NCBI RefSeq assembly: GCF_004011695.2
Contig: NC_082405.1
Span: 744,001 to 808,000 of the forward strand
Direction: 5' to 3'
Length of the DNA: 64,000 bases
DNA from: Ascochyta rabiei
Taxonomy: Eukaryota; Ascomycota; Dothideomycetes; Pleosporales; Didymellaceae
A program made the translations under genes and the position numbers. Below are positions 49,901-60,596 of this stretch, one piece after another (the stretch's first letter is position 1; every line of letters begins with the position of its first letter). The notes under the pieces were generated by a model. It was given only the letters and a program-made list of their open reading frames with translations, was not told where the DNA came from and searched no databases.

Positions 49901-50641
49901 CACGACCTTCGCAGCGGATTGTTGATGCAGAACGACCTCAACGGGGCATATGATGATGCTGAGATGAGTGATGCCACTTTTACCCGAGTCCCACGTAAGA
50001 TCCGGAGGCGCAAGAACCCTGAGATTGTTGAGCCAACCTTTTCTCGCGGCATGCGAAACAACGGGCTGATCGACATTGTCAACGATCCCGATGATGACAC
50101 TGATGGCGAAGGCAACTACACTGGCTTCGAGGTCAAGGACGTCAACTCCAAGGTCTATCGCGTGCCTGAGCGAGGATTGATCGTTGACTTCCTAAGCAAG
50201 GTCAAGAGGTACGATGGAATATTCTGTATGCCGGTCTTGATTGCTAATGAGCTGCAGTCGCAAGGTTGCGAGGAATCACGCAGTACAGAACAACGCATAC
50301 ATTGCTGCCCAGCGCAAGGCATCGATGCAGAACTTCATGACTCATTCATTCCAACAACAACAGGCAGCACTCAACCTGACACGTCTTGCAAAGAAAGAGC
50401 AGGACATTGGCCTGAGCGAAGGCACAATTGACAGTCTCGTCCTCACGCTCACTGTGGGTTCTCCATGTGCCCCACTTGCATTGTCTTGATCATCGGCGCT
50501 AATCAAGTGAAACAGGCCGAAGCTCCTGAGGAGGTCGTTGCCTCCATGGACAATTCTGCCCTTCCGCCTGTGGCTGCTGATGAGCGTGCGCAGCTCTTGA
50601 AGCTACAGGAACTCATTCAGCGTCGCCTCAACGCATCCTGA
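46965..50641 (+). CDS. RCO1-like double PHD-finger chromatin protein (Rpd3S-type)
   Basis: Exons 46965-48793, 48987-49080, 49270-49613, 49660-50208, 50258-50453 and 50516-50641 sum to 1,045 codons. The N-terminal 600 residues are disordered with a TPVRGKTPVQGKTPVQAGTPV repeat-like segment. PHD finger 1 starts at Cys652 (CSACRGTGEFVCCEGCPRVF...CCDPP) and PHD finger 2 at Cys781 (CVQCG...MLKCDFCNAYWHLDCVDPP...WRCPRH). Between them lie helical segments; after them come VPERGLIVDFLSKVK and a C-terminal coiled coil. Two PHDs in this order resemble Rco1, which targets the Rpd3S deacetylase to transcribed chromatin with Eaf3. An alternative in-frame ATG at 46908 would add 19 residues. The intron at 49081-49269 is long for this window, and its acceptor was chosen by phase. 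Confidence 0.8.
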
Positions 50642-51745
50642 ACGTCACTCGACCGCCTGCAGAGGCTAAGTTTTACCCTAGTCGTGGCGTCGTAAGCTAG
50701 ACCAGGTCTCGACCACCGACATGCTTCCGCGCATCTGTACATGAAAATCTCCCGAGCTATAAACTCGAACGGGCTCCTGACTATCGAACATTGATAGCTG
50801 GAGATGGCCGAGTCGAATGCACGGCTCCTGTTCAGCTGAACGGCTCAGCTTCCATCGTCTTTGCGCGCTCAACGAAGACATTTGTCTTGACCTTTCCGCA
50901 CCCTTTCCAATTCCCGAACATCTACCCGTCATCTTGTCTGCGCAGTTGCGCAATCCGTCTGGAACATTTTTGTATCACCTATTACACCTTCGTCAGAAGC
51001 TCCCCGCTGTATCAATCTGCATAGCGAGGCGTTTGGACCGGTCACTGCCGACACATTGTGTGTAATTTGCTTCTTTTGAGCTCTCGGTGCAGAGCTATCT
51101 GTCATGGGATTTTGTCTTTGCTGTTGCGAAGAGTTGAGCCTTTTGGCATTGTATTCTCGCTTGCATATCTGCGAGACAATTTGAATTGTATTGGCCTTGC
51201 ATTTGTTCCGTGTAGAAGTAAGCTAGGACAAGATGAATTGCATCAAGAGAATAATCGCAGCCAGAAGATACATCACAGCTTGTTCTCAACAGAACTCATT
51301 GTTGTCTGATGTTGGTTTTTCACATTTACTCACACAGCAAGGTGTCCCTGGCGAGACGGGACGATGCTAGCGAGACACGACACAACACGCTGTCGACACA
51401 CGACGCAGCCCAAGGGCGAGCACATCGGGGCGCCCAACTGGGAAACGTTGTCTCGTAGTACAGAGACAACACGCAGTCACACACGCACACGCACATTCTA
51501 CTCACCACAAGAAAGGTGCAACGATTGGATGTAAGTGATTCATTGTTGTACCTGGTGCAACCCGTGCCCAGCGAAAGCAGCAAGCCCTCGCATTAATTTT
51601 TTCGAACTCTTATCAGCTTGCCGTCGCGTCGCAGGAGAGCTGATGTGCAGTTTGTAGTTTGTTTCCCGCACAGAAGGGAGTTTGGAGAAGTGGGGTAGGA
51701 GCGAAGGGGAGGATTCAGATTGCGTGTTGCTTGAGATACCGTGGC
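50642..51745. other. Convergent intergenic region
   Basis: 3' regions of the RCO1-like gene and AsnRS. Nothing else is supported. Confidence 0.5.
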
Positions 51746-53588
51746 TCAGGGCTTGCAGCGGCCGAAGTAGCGCGGGTAAAGGCAGCAGTCCCTCACGGTG
51801 TGCTGCTTGCACAGCCATGCAAGGAAGCGCTCGAGTCCTAGACCGTAGCCGCCGTGCGGGGAGGAACCGTACCTGGATGAGTGGTTAGCAGGGTGTTGTT
51901 TTTCTCTTTAACTTCTCTCGACAAACGCGCTGCGCTATGCTTTTCTTTTCTACTAGAGTTGAGTTGGGTGGGTGAGTGGGAGCTTACTTGCGCTGGTCTG
52001 TGTACCAGTAGTATGCCGAGGGATCGATGCCCTCTCTTGCAAAGGCGGCCATGAGCTCGTCGTTGTCGTCCATCCTCATGCTTCCTCCTACAATCTCGCC
52101 AACACCGGGCATCAGGCAGTCGACGGACTCGGTAACACGCGGGTCCTCGCTGTCCTTGAGCATGTAGAAGGCCTTGATCTCGGCGGGGAAGTGTGTCAGG
52201 AAGATGGGTTTGTTGATGATGTCTGTCATCCTGCGCTCGGCTGCCTCAGCAATATCGTCGCCAAACTTGTGCGGCTCGCCGTCTTCGTTCTCGATGTTGT
52301 GCTCGACGAGCCAGTCAATCGCGTCCTGGTACTTCATGCGCTTGAAGGGCCGTTCGGGCATCTGGAACTCCGGGTTGAGGTCCATGATGTGCTGCTTGAT
52401 CACAGGGTCAGACGTGGCGACCTCGAGGACGCGGCACATGACTTCTTCCAAGTGGGTGAGCAAGTCGTCAAAGTTGATGTAGTCGAGCTCGGCCTCAATG
52501 TGCGTGTACTCTGCCAGATGGCGGCGGGTGAGGGACTTTTCAGCGCGGAACGACTTCTCGATACAGTATACATCGCCCATGGAGGGGAGGCAGGTTTCGA
52601 GATAGAGCTGCGAGGATTGCGTCAGGTACGCTTCTTCGTTGTAATACCCAAACTTGAAGAGTGTTGCGCCGCCTTCGACCTGAGTCTGGACGAGCGCTGG
52701 AGGCGAGACCTTGCGCAGGCGGAGCTCTTTGTAGACCTGGTTGAAAGCAAACTCGACAGCATCGCGGACGATCATGACCTTGGAGGCAGTCTCGCCACGC
52801 AGGGTGAGATGGCGGAGGTCGAGCAGTGTCGCGTGCTCGGTGTCCTTGGAGACGCGGTTGGTGATGGCGTCATCGCCACCCGCTGCCTTCCAGATTGATG
52901 GAACTCTGTAGAAATCGGCGTGAAGCTCGCGGTCGTTAGGGGCGTGGGCGCCGGCAGGGACCTGCCTCAGCTCACCGAGGATCTCCATCGAGGTTTCGCG
53001 GGTCAGGGTGAGGGCGTCGTAGGTCTCGGCCAGCTTGCCGGTGAGGACAACCTGCATGTAGCCGTATCCATCTCTTAATGTGATGAACAGGACCTTGCTC
53101 TGCTTACGCTCACGGTGCACACGTCCAAAAACTCTGACGCGTGTGCCCTTGACGTCCTTGCCGTCGCCCAGTGTGATCTTGCTCGCGTCTGTGTCGTCGA
53201 GCTTGATCTTGATGGGCGCCGGCAGACTCCTGTCCTCGTCGAGCACAACCTTTTTGGCCTCCTCGAGGACCTCGTTGCGGGCAGCCTGCTCCTTTGCGCG
53301 CAGGGCCAGCTGCTCACCCTCCTTCTCTGCCTTTTTCTTCAGCGTCTTCGCGTAGTTGACCGCCTTCTTTAAGGCTGACTTGGCGGCATCCTTCCACTCC
53401 ATGCGCGACGACGGATCAGCGCCCGCGGCCAGCTCGCCCGTCACGCTCTTTCGTGTCTTGAACTTGGCGGCCTCGCCTTTCTGGTAGATGGCATATCCGA
53501 GCGACTTGTAGGGCAGGCTCTCGTCGCCTGTCTGCTCGGGGCTGTCGTGACCGACGTCTTCGTCAATGTAGTAGGTAGCGTCCGCCAT
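51746..53588 (-). CDS. DED81: Cytosolic asparaginyl-tRNA synthetase
   Basis: Exons 53588-51988 and 51872-51746 (reverse) give 575 residues. An N-terminal fungal extension ([16 protein letters not shown], then a Lys/Ala-rich helical region) precedes the OB-fold anticodon-binding domain ([24 protein letters not shown]). The class II catalytic core has motif 2 [23 protein letters not shown] and motif 3 [12 protein letters not shown] in the second exon. It charges tRNA-Asn with asparagine in the cytosol. The frame stays open upstream to an ATG at 53669, which would add a 27-residue leader. I prefer 53588 because of its ACCATGG context and conserved start. The final exon restores motif 3, without which the enzyme would be inactive. 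Confidence 0.95.
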
Positions 53589-54023
53589 GGTGGCAGCAAT
53601 TGGGTATGTCGAGTGTGTTAGTGTGTCAATCGCATTGCTGTCTCTTGAAATTATAGTGTTCGGAGTCATGCGCGGGGCTGTTGCCCCTCATTGGCCGAAC
53701 GTGGAGCTACTCATGTCTGACTGGGAGTTTCTGATAAGATAACCTCCAACGTTGTCCCTTGTCCCTGTAGCAAGAATGACTGTTACTCCATGCTTCCGAC
53801 GAATGGGACGGTCGAGAGGGTGTTTGTTTATCCACATGTCACCCAAGCAGCTTGCAAAGTGTCATTGTAGAGACGCTGAGTCCAATTGCTTCACGTGCCA
53901 AATTAGGCGCGCTGACAAACAAGGGCTGATGGCGCCACGGAGCCGTGTCGAGCAACTTAACACCTCGCAAAGACCTCAGTCGCTGTCTTAAATCTCTATT
54001 GCGAAGTGGCCCAGCACACCAAC
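53589..54023. promoter_or_regulatory. Divergent promoter region (AsnRS / dioxygenase-like gene)
   Basis: 435 bp between two outward-facing starts. It includes the possible N-terminal extension of AsnRS up to 53669. Confidence 0.4.
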
Positions 54024-54703
54024 ATGGCAGACCCAACTCTCTACACGTTCCCCTCTCCTCTCGAAGGCTACCAAAACCTCGAGCCATTGCCACAGCACGT
54101 TAGACCTCTCGATCGCACTCTGCTGTACTGACAGCTAGCAGAGAGAAAGCTGCAGATGGCAAATCCTATGTAAACCCACCGGCAGAGAAGAAGAGCGAAG
54201 CGTACACATCCTTCGTGTCGCCCATTACCAACAGCAAACGCGGTGGCTTCGAGTATGGTTACCACAGTATGAGTAGTATGTTCTTGAACTAATAGCCATC
54301 AGCGTACATATCTACTTTCTGCAAACAGAGGCAGAAGAACTGAAATTCGCAACTGAGCTCTGGGAACGTATACGGCGCGAATGTACGCCCCTGCACCGCT
54401 TGCCCTTTTCCTTCTCCACGCGCAAGATACTAACACGACTTGTCAGTTCCCGAGCTTCGCATCTACCAAATCTGGGACAGGCCACTTGGGCCACATCCCA
54501 TGGGCATGTTTGAAGTCAACATCTTCACTCCAGAACAGTTTGGAGCGTTCATTCCTTGGCTAGTGATCAACAGAGGGCCCTTGTCGGCGCTCGTGCATCC
54601 TAACACAGATCAAGAGGAGAGGGATCATACGCAGAGGGCGACCTGGATGGGACAGCCGTTGCCGCTGAACCTGAGGCTGTTCAAGAAAATGTCGAAAGCT
54701 TGA
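54024..54703 (+). CDS. DOPA 4,5-dioxygenase-like protein
   Basis: Four exons are proposed: 54024-54098, 54146-54252, 54303-54382 and 54447-54703 (172 residues). Recognisable family blocks are PTLYTFPSPLEGYQNLEPLP, KSYVNPPAEKKSEAYTSFV, GGFDVHIYFLQTEAEELKFA, FPELRIYQIWDRPLGPHPMGMFEVN and FIPWLVINRGPLSALVHPNT. The conserved histidines (HIYF, GPHP, LVHPNT) suggest a non-heme iron site. Characterised members extradiol-cleave DOPA in betalain and muscaflavin biosynthesis; most ascomycete homologues have unknown substrates. The second and third introns are clean. The first is doubtful: the only nearby GT (54099) pairs in phase only with a poor acceptor (54144-54145), so residues around 25-26 are uncertain. 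Confidence 0.72.
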
Positions 54704-54996
54704 GTTGAACAGATGGTGGATTAAGGTGATGGTTGTGCTTGATACTGTGTCAATTGTGGGTATATTGCTGTACCAATACGCATCTTCATAATCAACCCGA
54801 GCACGCCACGTTATTTCTTTTGAAGTTTGGACAGGCCGCGTGACCGCTCTCGTTGCGCTCCGGTGCATCTTCTGGGTCTCTGTCGCCATCTGCTTGCGGC
54901 ATACCAGCGCCACGCCTTGATCGCGACGCTCGTGTACATAGCGTGCTCACATCCATGATGTAGTTTTGACTTTACGGTTCCATATGCCATTGCTCA

Positions 54997-55468
54997 TCAT
55001 TTAGTCTCCGCGCCCTTCTTCTTTTTCTTGTCCTTCTTGCCCTTCTTCCTATCTCTCTTCTTCAAAGACGACATGCCCGTCTTGCATGCCTCGGCGTACC
55101 GTATGTAGAAAGTGTCGATGTCGTCTGGCTTCACGATCGTGCTCAAGACGATCTTGGCAACATCTTGCCTGTCCGTGCCAGCCTTCTTGTCGCTTCTGTT
55201 GTTCGATGCGCGGACCAGGACCGGTAGCGGATTTTCAGGATGCGTGTCCCATAATGGATCGTCTGCGACCTTTGTAGGTGTGGGTGGTGTAGAGGTCGAG
55301 TCAACTGTCAGGCGCTTCTGGGTCAGGTAGACGCTGCCGTGGCCTTTTTTGCGATTGTGCTCGAAGAGGTTGCCGAGCTGAGTGAAGAACTGTGGACTGT
55401 TAGCGGATCCTGGAACATGGGCCCAGAAGAAAGCATACCTCGTCGTTGGTCAGGTGTTCTCGCCCCAT
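54997..55468 (-). CDS. SRP14: Signal recognition particle 14-kDa subunit SRP14
   Basis: Exons 55468-55439 (ten codons) and 55389-54997 (reverse) join in phase 0 to 140 residues. The sequence LTNDEFFTQLGNLFEHNRKKGHGSVYLTQKRL matches the SRP14 fold. A middle insertion with Pro/Thr precedes PLPVLVRASNNRSDKK, then VAKIVLSTIVKPDDIDTFYIRYAEACKTGMSSLKKRDRKKGKK and a Lys-rich RNA-binding tail. SRP14 binds the Alu domain of SRP RNA and slows elongation while ribosomes dock at the ER. The acceptor at 55390-55391 was chosen because it restores EFFTQL. It shares a 153-bp divergent promoter with SGD1. Confidence 0.9.
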
Positions 55469-55621
55469 TGCGTGAGTTTGTGATGCTATGACCTCCGCGC
55501 TATGGGTGGAGGTGAGTGGGATGAGGCCGCGGGGGAGCCTACCGATCACTAGCGTCTCCAGCCGCGGCTTGAGCGTACTTTCCTGGACTTTTTTTTCGGC
55601 AACTCTCGCAACCTTGACAAT
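55469..55621. promoter_or_regulatory. 153-bp bidirectional promoter SRP14/SGD1
   Basis: The gap between the two start codons is short enough that promoters and 5' leaders must overlap or be shared. Confidence 0.5.
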
Positions 55622-58221
55622 ATGCGCCAACAATACGGAGGGCCAAAACTGCCTGCAGATCTTCGAAACCAGTTTGGAGGTACGTTGAGTAGATTCTATG
55701 GGCTTTATGCGTGCTAACATGGACAGATCCTGCAAATCGCGGCAAGAGCAGCGGTGGGCGCAATGGACAGGTGAATCGCAAGGACCGGCGCAAAGCCGAA
55801 CGAGACCAGAAGAAGTCGCAAAAAACACGACTCAAGAAGGCGCCACCGTCATCGGCGTCTCATGTCCAGAATGGCAAACGACAGCAAGCAGTGCAAGAGG
55901 AAGAGTCTGAGGTGGACTGGGAGGACAGCGAAGATGAGCCAACATCAGTGAAGAAGGAAGCAGCACCCAAAAGCATATTGAAGAGGAAGGTACAGCCCGA
56001 CAAAGACGACTCTCCCGTGCCTGCAAAAGTCTCCCGCGCCGTACAGGACCGACTCGACCAAGACGACAAGGAGATCCGCGCTTTGGAAAAGAAGCTGGGG
56101 AAAAAGAAGAAGTCAGCAGGTGGCGGCGGCGATGATGGCTTGGATGATCTGTTTGGCGACCTTGGAGACTTCAGCGATGAGGACACACTCGAAAACCCAA
56201 ATGCGAAGAGGAAACGAACAGAAGATGACGACTGGCTCGCAAGCAAGAGGCGGAAGGCTCTAGGGACAGCTGCTCCATCTGCACCAGAACCAGACAGCGA
56301 GGATGAGGAGGATGACTTGGAGAATCCATTCTCCGAGGATGACGACCTGGATTCCGAGGACATGGACGGCGAGGACGATGAAGATCTCGAAGAAGGTGAC
56401 CTAGATGATGGCATGGACGACGAGGAAGACGACGAGGAGGACGACATTGAAAACCCCTTCTCTGAGGATGAATTATCGGACGACGAAGAGCCGGCCCCTC
56501 GGGTGCGAGAGAACCCATACGTCGCGCCCGTAGCTGCCAACGCAGCACCGACCACAAAATATGTTCCCCCAGCTCTACGAGGGCCGCCTTCATCCGATGC
56601 TGAAGCGCTGTCACGTCTAAAGCGCCAGGTTCAGGGTCTTATAAATCGATTGTCAGAAGCCAACATCCTTACGATTCTGAAAGACATTGAGAAGATCTAC
56701 GCAAACAATCCTCGTGGTTATGTCAACACGACATTAATCAATCTGTTGATTGACATGCTTTCAGATCCATCGGCGCTCCTTGAATCCTTCATTATATTGC
56801 ATGCTGGATTCATCGCAGCCGTCTACAAAGTCATTGGTCCTGACTTTGGCGCTCAGATCGTGGAGCGTATCGTCTCCGAGTTCGATCAGCATTATCAGCC
56901 AAACAAGGACGGCGCCGGGAAACACACCACCAACCTCATGTCAGTTGTATCTGAACTGTATACCTTTCAAGTCATTGGCAGCAACATTGTTTTCGATTAT
57001 GTTCGATTCTTCCTTAATGAGCTCTCCGAAATCAACACCGAGCTCCTTCTGAGGATTGTTCGAGCGGCAGGTCCGCAACTGCGACAGGACGACCCCACTG
57101 CACTCAAGGACATTGTAGTCTTGTTGCAAAAATCAGTAGCAAACGTCGGCCAACAGAATCTGCCAGTCCGAACAAAGTTCATGATCGAGACAATCAACGA
57201 CCTCAAGAACAACAAGATGAAGACGGGCATTGCTGGAGCTTCGATAACCAGAGAACGTACGACCCAGATGAAAAAGCAGCTGGGTACGTTGAACTCGAGG
57301 AACCTCAAAGCCACCGAACCACTGCGAGTTGGCCTGAAAGACATTAGGGACACAGATAAGGTGGGTAAGTGGTGGCTAGTCGGCGCCAGTTGGCGCAACC
57401 AGGCTCAAAGTGATGTGCCAGCTGAAGAGGAGAAAGAGCCAGGCAGGAAGCGAGTCGAGATTGACGAATTTGATGAAGACGGTGAAGTTGATCTCGCTCA
57501 GCTTGCTCGGGAGCAACGCATGAACACGGATGTCCGCCGAGCCATCTACGTGTCCATCATGTCAGCAACCGATTTCAAGGATGCGCAGATACGACTGAAC
57601 AAGCTGAACCTCAAGAAAGCGCAAGAAGTCGAGATACCCAAGGTCATCATCCACTGTGCAGGGACAGAGAAGACATACAACCCGTACTACACAATCCTTG
57701 CACGAAAGGTATGCTCGGACCACAAGACGCGGAAAAGCTTCCAGTTTGCGCTGTGGGATATTTTCAAAAGCCTTGGGGAGAACCAAGATGGAGGCGCGGA
57801 CTCAGATGACGAGGGGGACGACAGCAAGGATGTGTCACTACGAAAGCTTGTGAACCAGGGCAAGCTCTACGGCACGCTGATGGCGAAACGTGTGTTGTCC
57901 GTGACCTGCCTCAAGAATCTCAACTTCCCGTATCTGCAGGCGAAGACTAGGACGTTTGTCGAGATCATGCTTGTTACGGCGATCCTCGAGACACAGAAAG
58001 GCGCGAAAGGAGAACGTCAAGAAACAGCTCTGCTGCAGACGTTTGTCGAGGCAGATCAGGCACCTGAGATGGTCGCAGGTCTACAGTTTTTCCTCAAGAC
58101 GGTTGTAAGCAAGACGGACATTGTCGACAAGTCGGAGAAGGAGACGGTCAAATGGGGCTGCAAAGCTGTGATCAGGGTGCTGAACAGAGTGTTGGCCACA
58201 ACGACGTTGGAGGAAGACTAG
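55622..58221 (+). CDS. SGD1: Nucleolar MIF4G/MA3 protein Sgd1/NOM1
   Basis: Exons 55622-55679 and 55727-58221 give 850 residues. It starts MRQQYGGPKLPADLRNQFG, followed by a Lys-rich and then strongly acidic Asp/Glu region (about 60-270) with ENPFSEDD repeats. The MIF4G domain begins around TKYVPPALRGPP and LKRQVQGLINRLSEANI (YVNTTLINLLIDMLSDPSALLESFIILHAGFIAAVYKVIG). The MA3 domain lies C-terminal (DVRRAIYVSIMSATDFKDAQIRLNKLNL, HKTRKSFQFALWDIFKSLGE). Yeast Sgd1 is an essential nucleolar protein of 18S rRNA processing that activates the Fal1 helicase. The first exon is confirmed by the phase-1 junction recreating the Asp in FGDPANRGK. Confidence 0.93.
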
Positions 58222-58548
58222 ATACCACTGCGAACCATCCACTTCGCCCCTACCATAATTAACGAGTTGTAGTCATCACCATCATTACAAGTTGTAGCCG
58301 TCGTCTCCCCTCCCGTGCAATCTTCGTGAGTCTGGTGCGTGTCGCAGCGAGGTTGAGGGCTGACCAATAACAGCGCCACGCCGACCCTACCCGCATCCCG
58401 GCCGAGCTCAGGGTATCCGCAAAAAGAGAGTGCTTCGCCCAAGCTCATCAACCACCTCCAGTCCCACGACCCCATCCATTGACGACCGTCATCGCAGCTG
58501 TGTCACCACGGCTTCTCTTGGTCCTTAGCTCCGTCCACCCATTTCACC
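58222..58548. other. Intergenic region, LPD1 promoter
   Basis: Between the SGD1 stop and the LPD1 start. Nothing specific was identified. Confidence 0.45.
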
Positions 58549-60298
58549 ATGTTCCGGTCTCTGGCTCCCCGCGCCGTGCAGAGGGCGACACGGCCCGTGT
58601 CTAACAGCACATTCTGCGCATCCAACATCTACTTCCAGAACAGGTTACGACGAGGCTATGCGTCGGAAGCTGGTACGCCGGGCTCCGCGGAGATGAAGGG
58701 GAGTGCTTGGGAGCATGCGCTGACTGCTCGACAGAGGAAAAGGACCTGGTCATCATCGGCGGCGGTGTTGCGGGTTATGTCGCGGCTATCAAGGCTGGAC
58801 AGGCCGGCTTGAAGGTGCGGCGCGACACCCACAGACCAACAACACGCACATGAGCGCATAGACTGACATCGTGTCCAGGTCGCCTGTGTCGAGAAGCGCG
58901 GCTCCCTCGGCGGAACCTGCCTGAACGTTGGCTGCATTCCCTCCAAGTCCCTCCTGAACAACTCGCACCTCTACCACCAGATCCTCCACGACACCAAGGG
59001 CCGCGGTATCGAGGTCGGCGATGTCAAGCTCAACCTCCCCGCCATGATGAAGGCCAAGGATACCTCGGTCGCCAGTCTGACCAAGGGTATCGAGTTCCTC
59101 TTCAAGAAGAACAACGTCGAGTACATCAAGGGCACCGGCGCATTCCAGGACGAGCACACCGTCGCCGTCAACCTTGTCGAGGGCGGTGAGACCACCGTCC
59201 GCGGCAAGAACATCCTCATTGCCACCGGCTCCGAGGCCACACCCTTCCCCGGCCTGACTATCGATGAGCAGAGAGTCATCACCTCCACCGGTGCTATTGC
59301 GCTCCAGGAGGTCCCCAAGAAGATGGTCGTCATCGGTGGCGGTATCATTGGTCTCGAGATGGTACGCACGCCTTCACACAGCAAAGAGCGATACTGATTA
59401 TCCTTTAGGCTTCCGTCTGGTCGCGCCTCGGCTCCGACGTCACCGTTGTTGAGTTCCTGGGTCAGATTGGTGGCCCTGGTATGGACCAGGAGATTGCCAA
59501 GAGCACACAGAAGATCCTCAAGAAGCAGGGCTTGAACTTCAAGCTCAACACCAAGGTCATTGCCGGTGAGGTGTCCGAGCAGGGCATCAAGGTCAACGTT
59601 GAGGCCGCCAAGGGTGGCAAGGCCGAGAGCGTAAGTTGTCTGGTGCGCAATCTGTTCTGTTTCATGCTAATAGCTCTTAGCTTGACGCCGATGTCGTCCT
59701 CGTCGCTATCGGTCGCCGTCCCTACACCGCCGGTCTGGGTCTCGACAACATTAGCCTCGAGACCGACGACCGCGGCCGTCTGATCATCGACCAGGAGTAC
59801 CGCACCAAGATCCAGCACATCCGCGCCATCGGAGACTGTACCTTCGGTCCTATGCTTGCCCACAAGGCCGAGGAGGAGGCCGTCGCTGCCATCGAGTACA
59901 TCACCAAGGGCCACGGCCACGTCAACTACGGCGCCATCCCCTCGGTCATGTACACCCACCCCGAAGTCGCATGGGTTGGCCAGAACGAGCAGGAGCTCAA
60001 GGAGGCCGGCGTCAAGTACAACGTCGGTAACTTCCCCTTTTCCGCCAACTCCCGCGCCAAGACCAACATCGACACCGACGGCATGGTCAAGTTCCTTGCC
60101 GACGCCCAGACCGACAGGATATTGGGTATTCACATCATCGGCCCCAACGCTGGTGAGATGATTGCCGAGGGTACGCTTGCTCTCGAGTACGGTGCTAGCT
60201 CAGAGGATGTTGCGCGAACATGTCACGCTCACCCCACGCTTGCTGAGGCATTCAAGGAGGCTGCCATGGCTACCTACGACAAGGCTGTTCACTACTAG
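58549..60298 (+). CDS. LPD1: Mitochondrial dihydrolipoyl dehydrogenase (E3)
   Basis: Exons 58549-58672, 58735-58814, 58879-59361, 59409-59630 and 59681-60298 join in frame to 508 residues, typical for fungal E3. An N-terminal mitochondrial presequence (about 1-38) precedes the FAD-binding [13 protein letters not shown]. The redox-active disulfide is Cys82/Cys87 in [13 protein letters not shown]. The NAD-binding [12 protein letters not shown], the second FAD motif [20 protein letters not shown] and the C-terminal interface with the catalytic His-Glu pair ([14 protein letters not shown]) are all present. E3 re-oxidises dihydrolipoamide in pyruvate, 2-oxoglutarate and branched-chain dehydrogenases and the glycine cleavage system. 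No key residue is missing. Confidence 0.97.
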
Positions 60299-60596
60299 AT
60301 TCCCGATTTCCTTCGTATGGGGTTCACTTTCAGCATCAGCGGCATGATTATCGAGCTCTCGAGCGGGGAGTTGTGAATAGTATCCTGTAATATATCTGAT
60401 GCGAATGCTTGTTCAAATGTATGCAGGACTATTGACCATTTGACATGTGCATGCTCATTAAAGTGGTGTGGAGACGGTAGGGCTGACAACCCCTGCTAGC
60501 TTTTACGCGCTCGCGCTCGCGCAACGCGTTCCGCGATCTTCAATTCGGCCCTCCACATCGTCATTGAACCAACATTCGAACAGCAGATACTCCACA
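60299..60596. other. Intergenic region between LPD1 and SLD2
   Basis: 298 bp, same-strand neighbours. No distinct element was identified. Confidence 0.4.

Noticed and set aside
51972..52898. 308-codon forward frame
   Set aside because: Antisense to asparaginyl-tRNA synthetase; a mirror of conserved class II codons.
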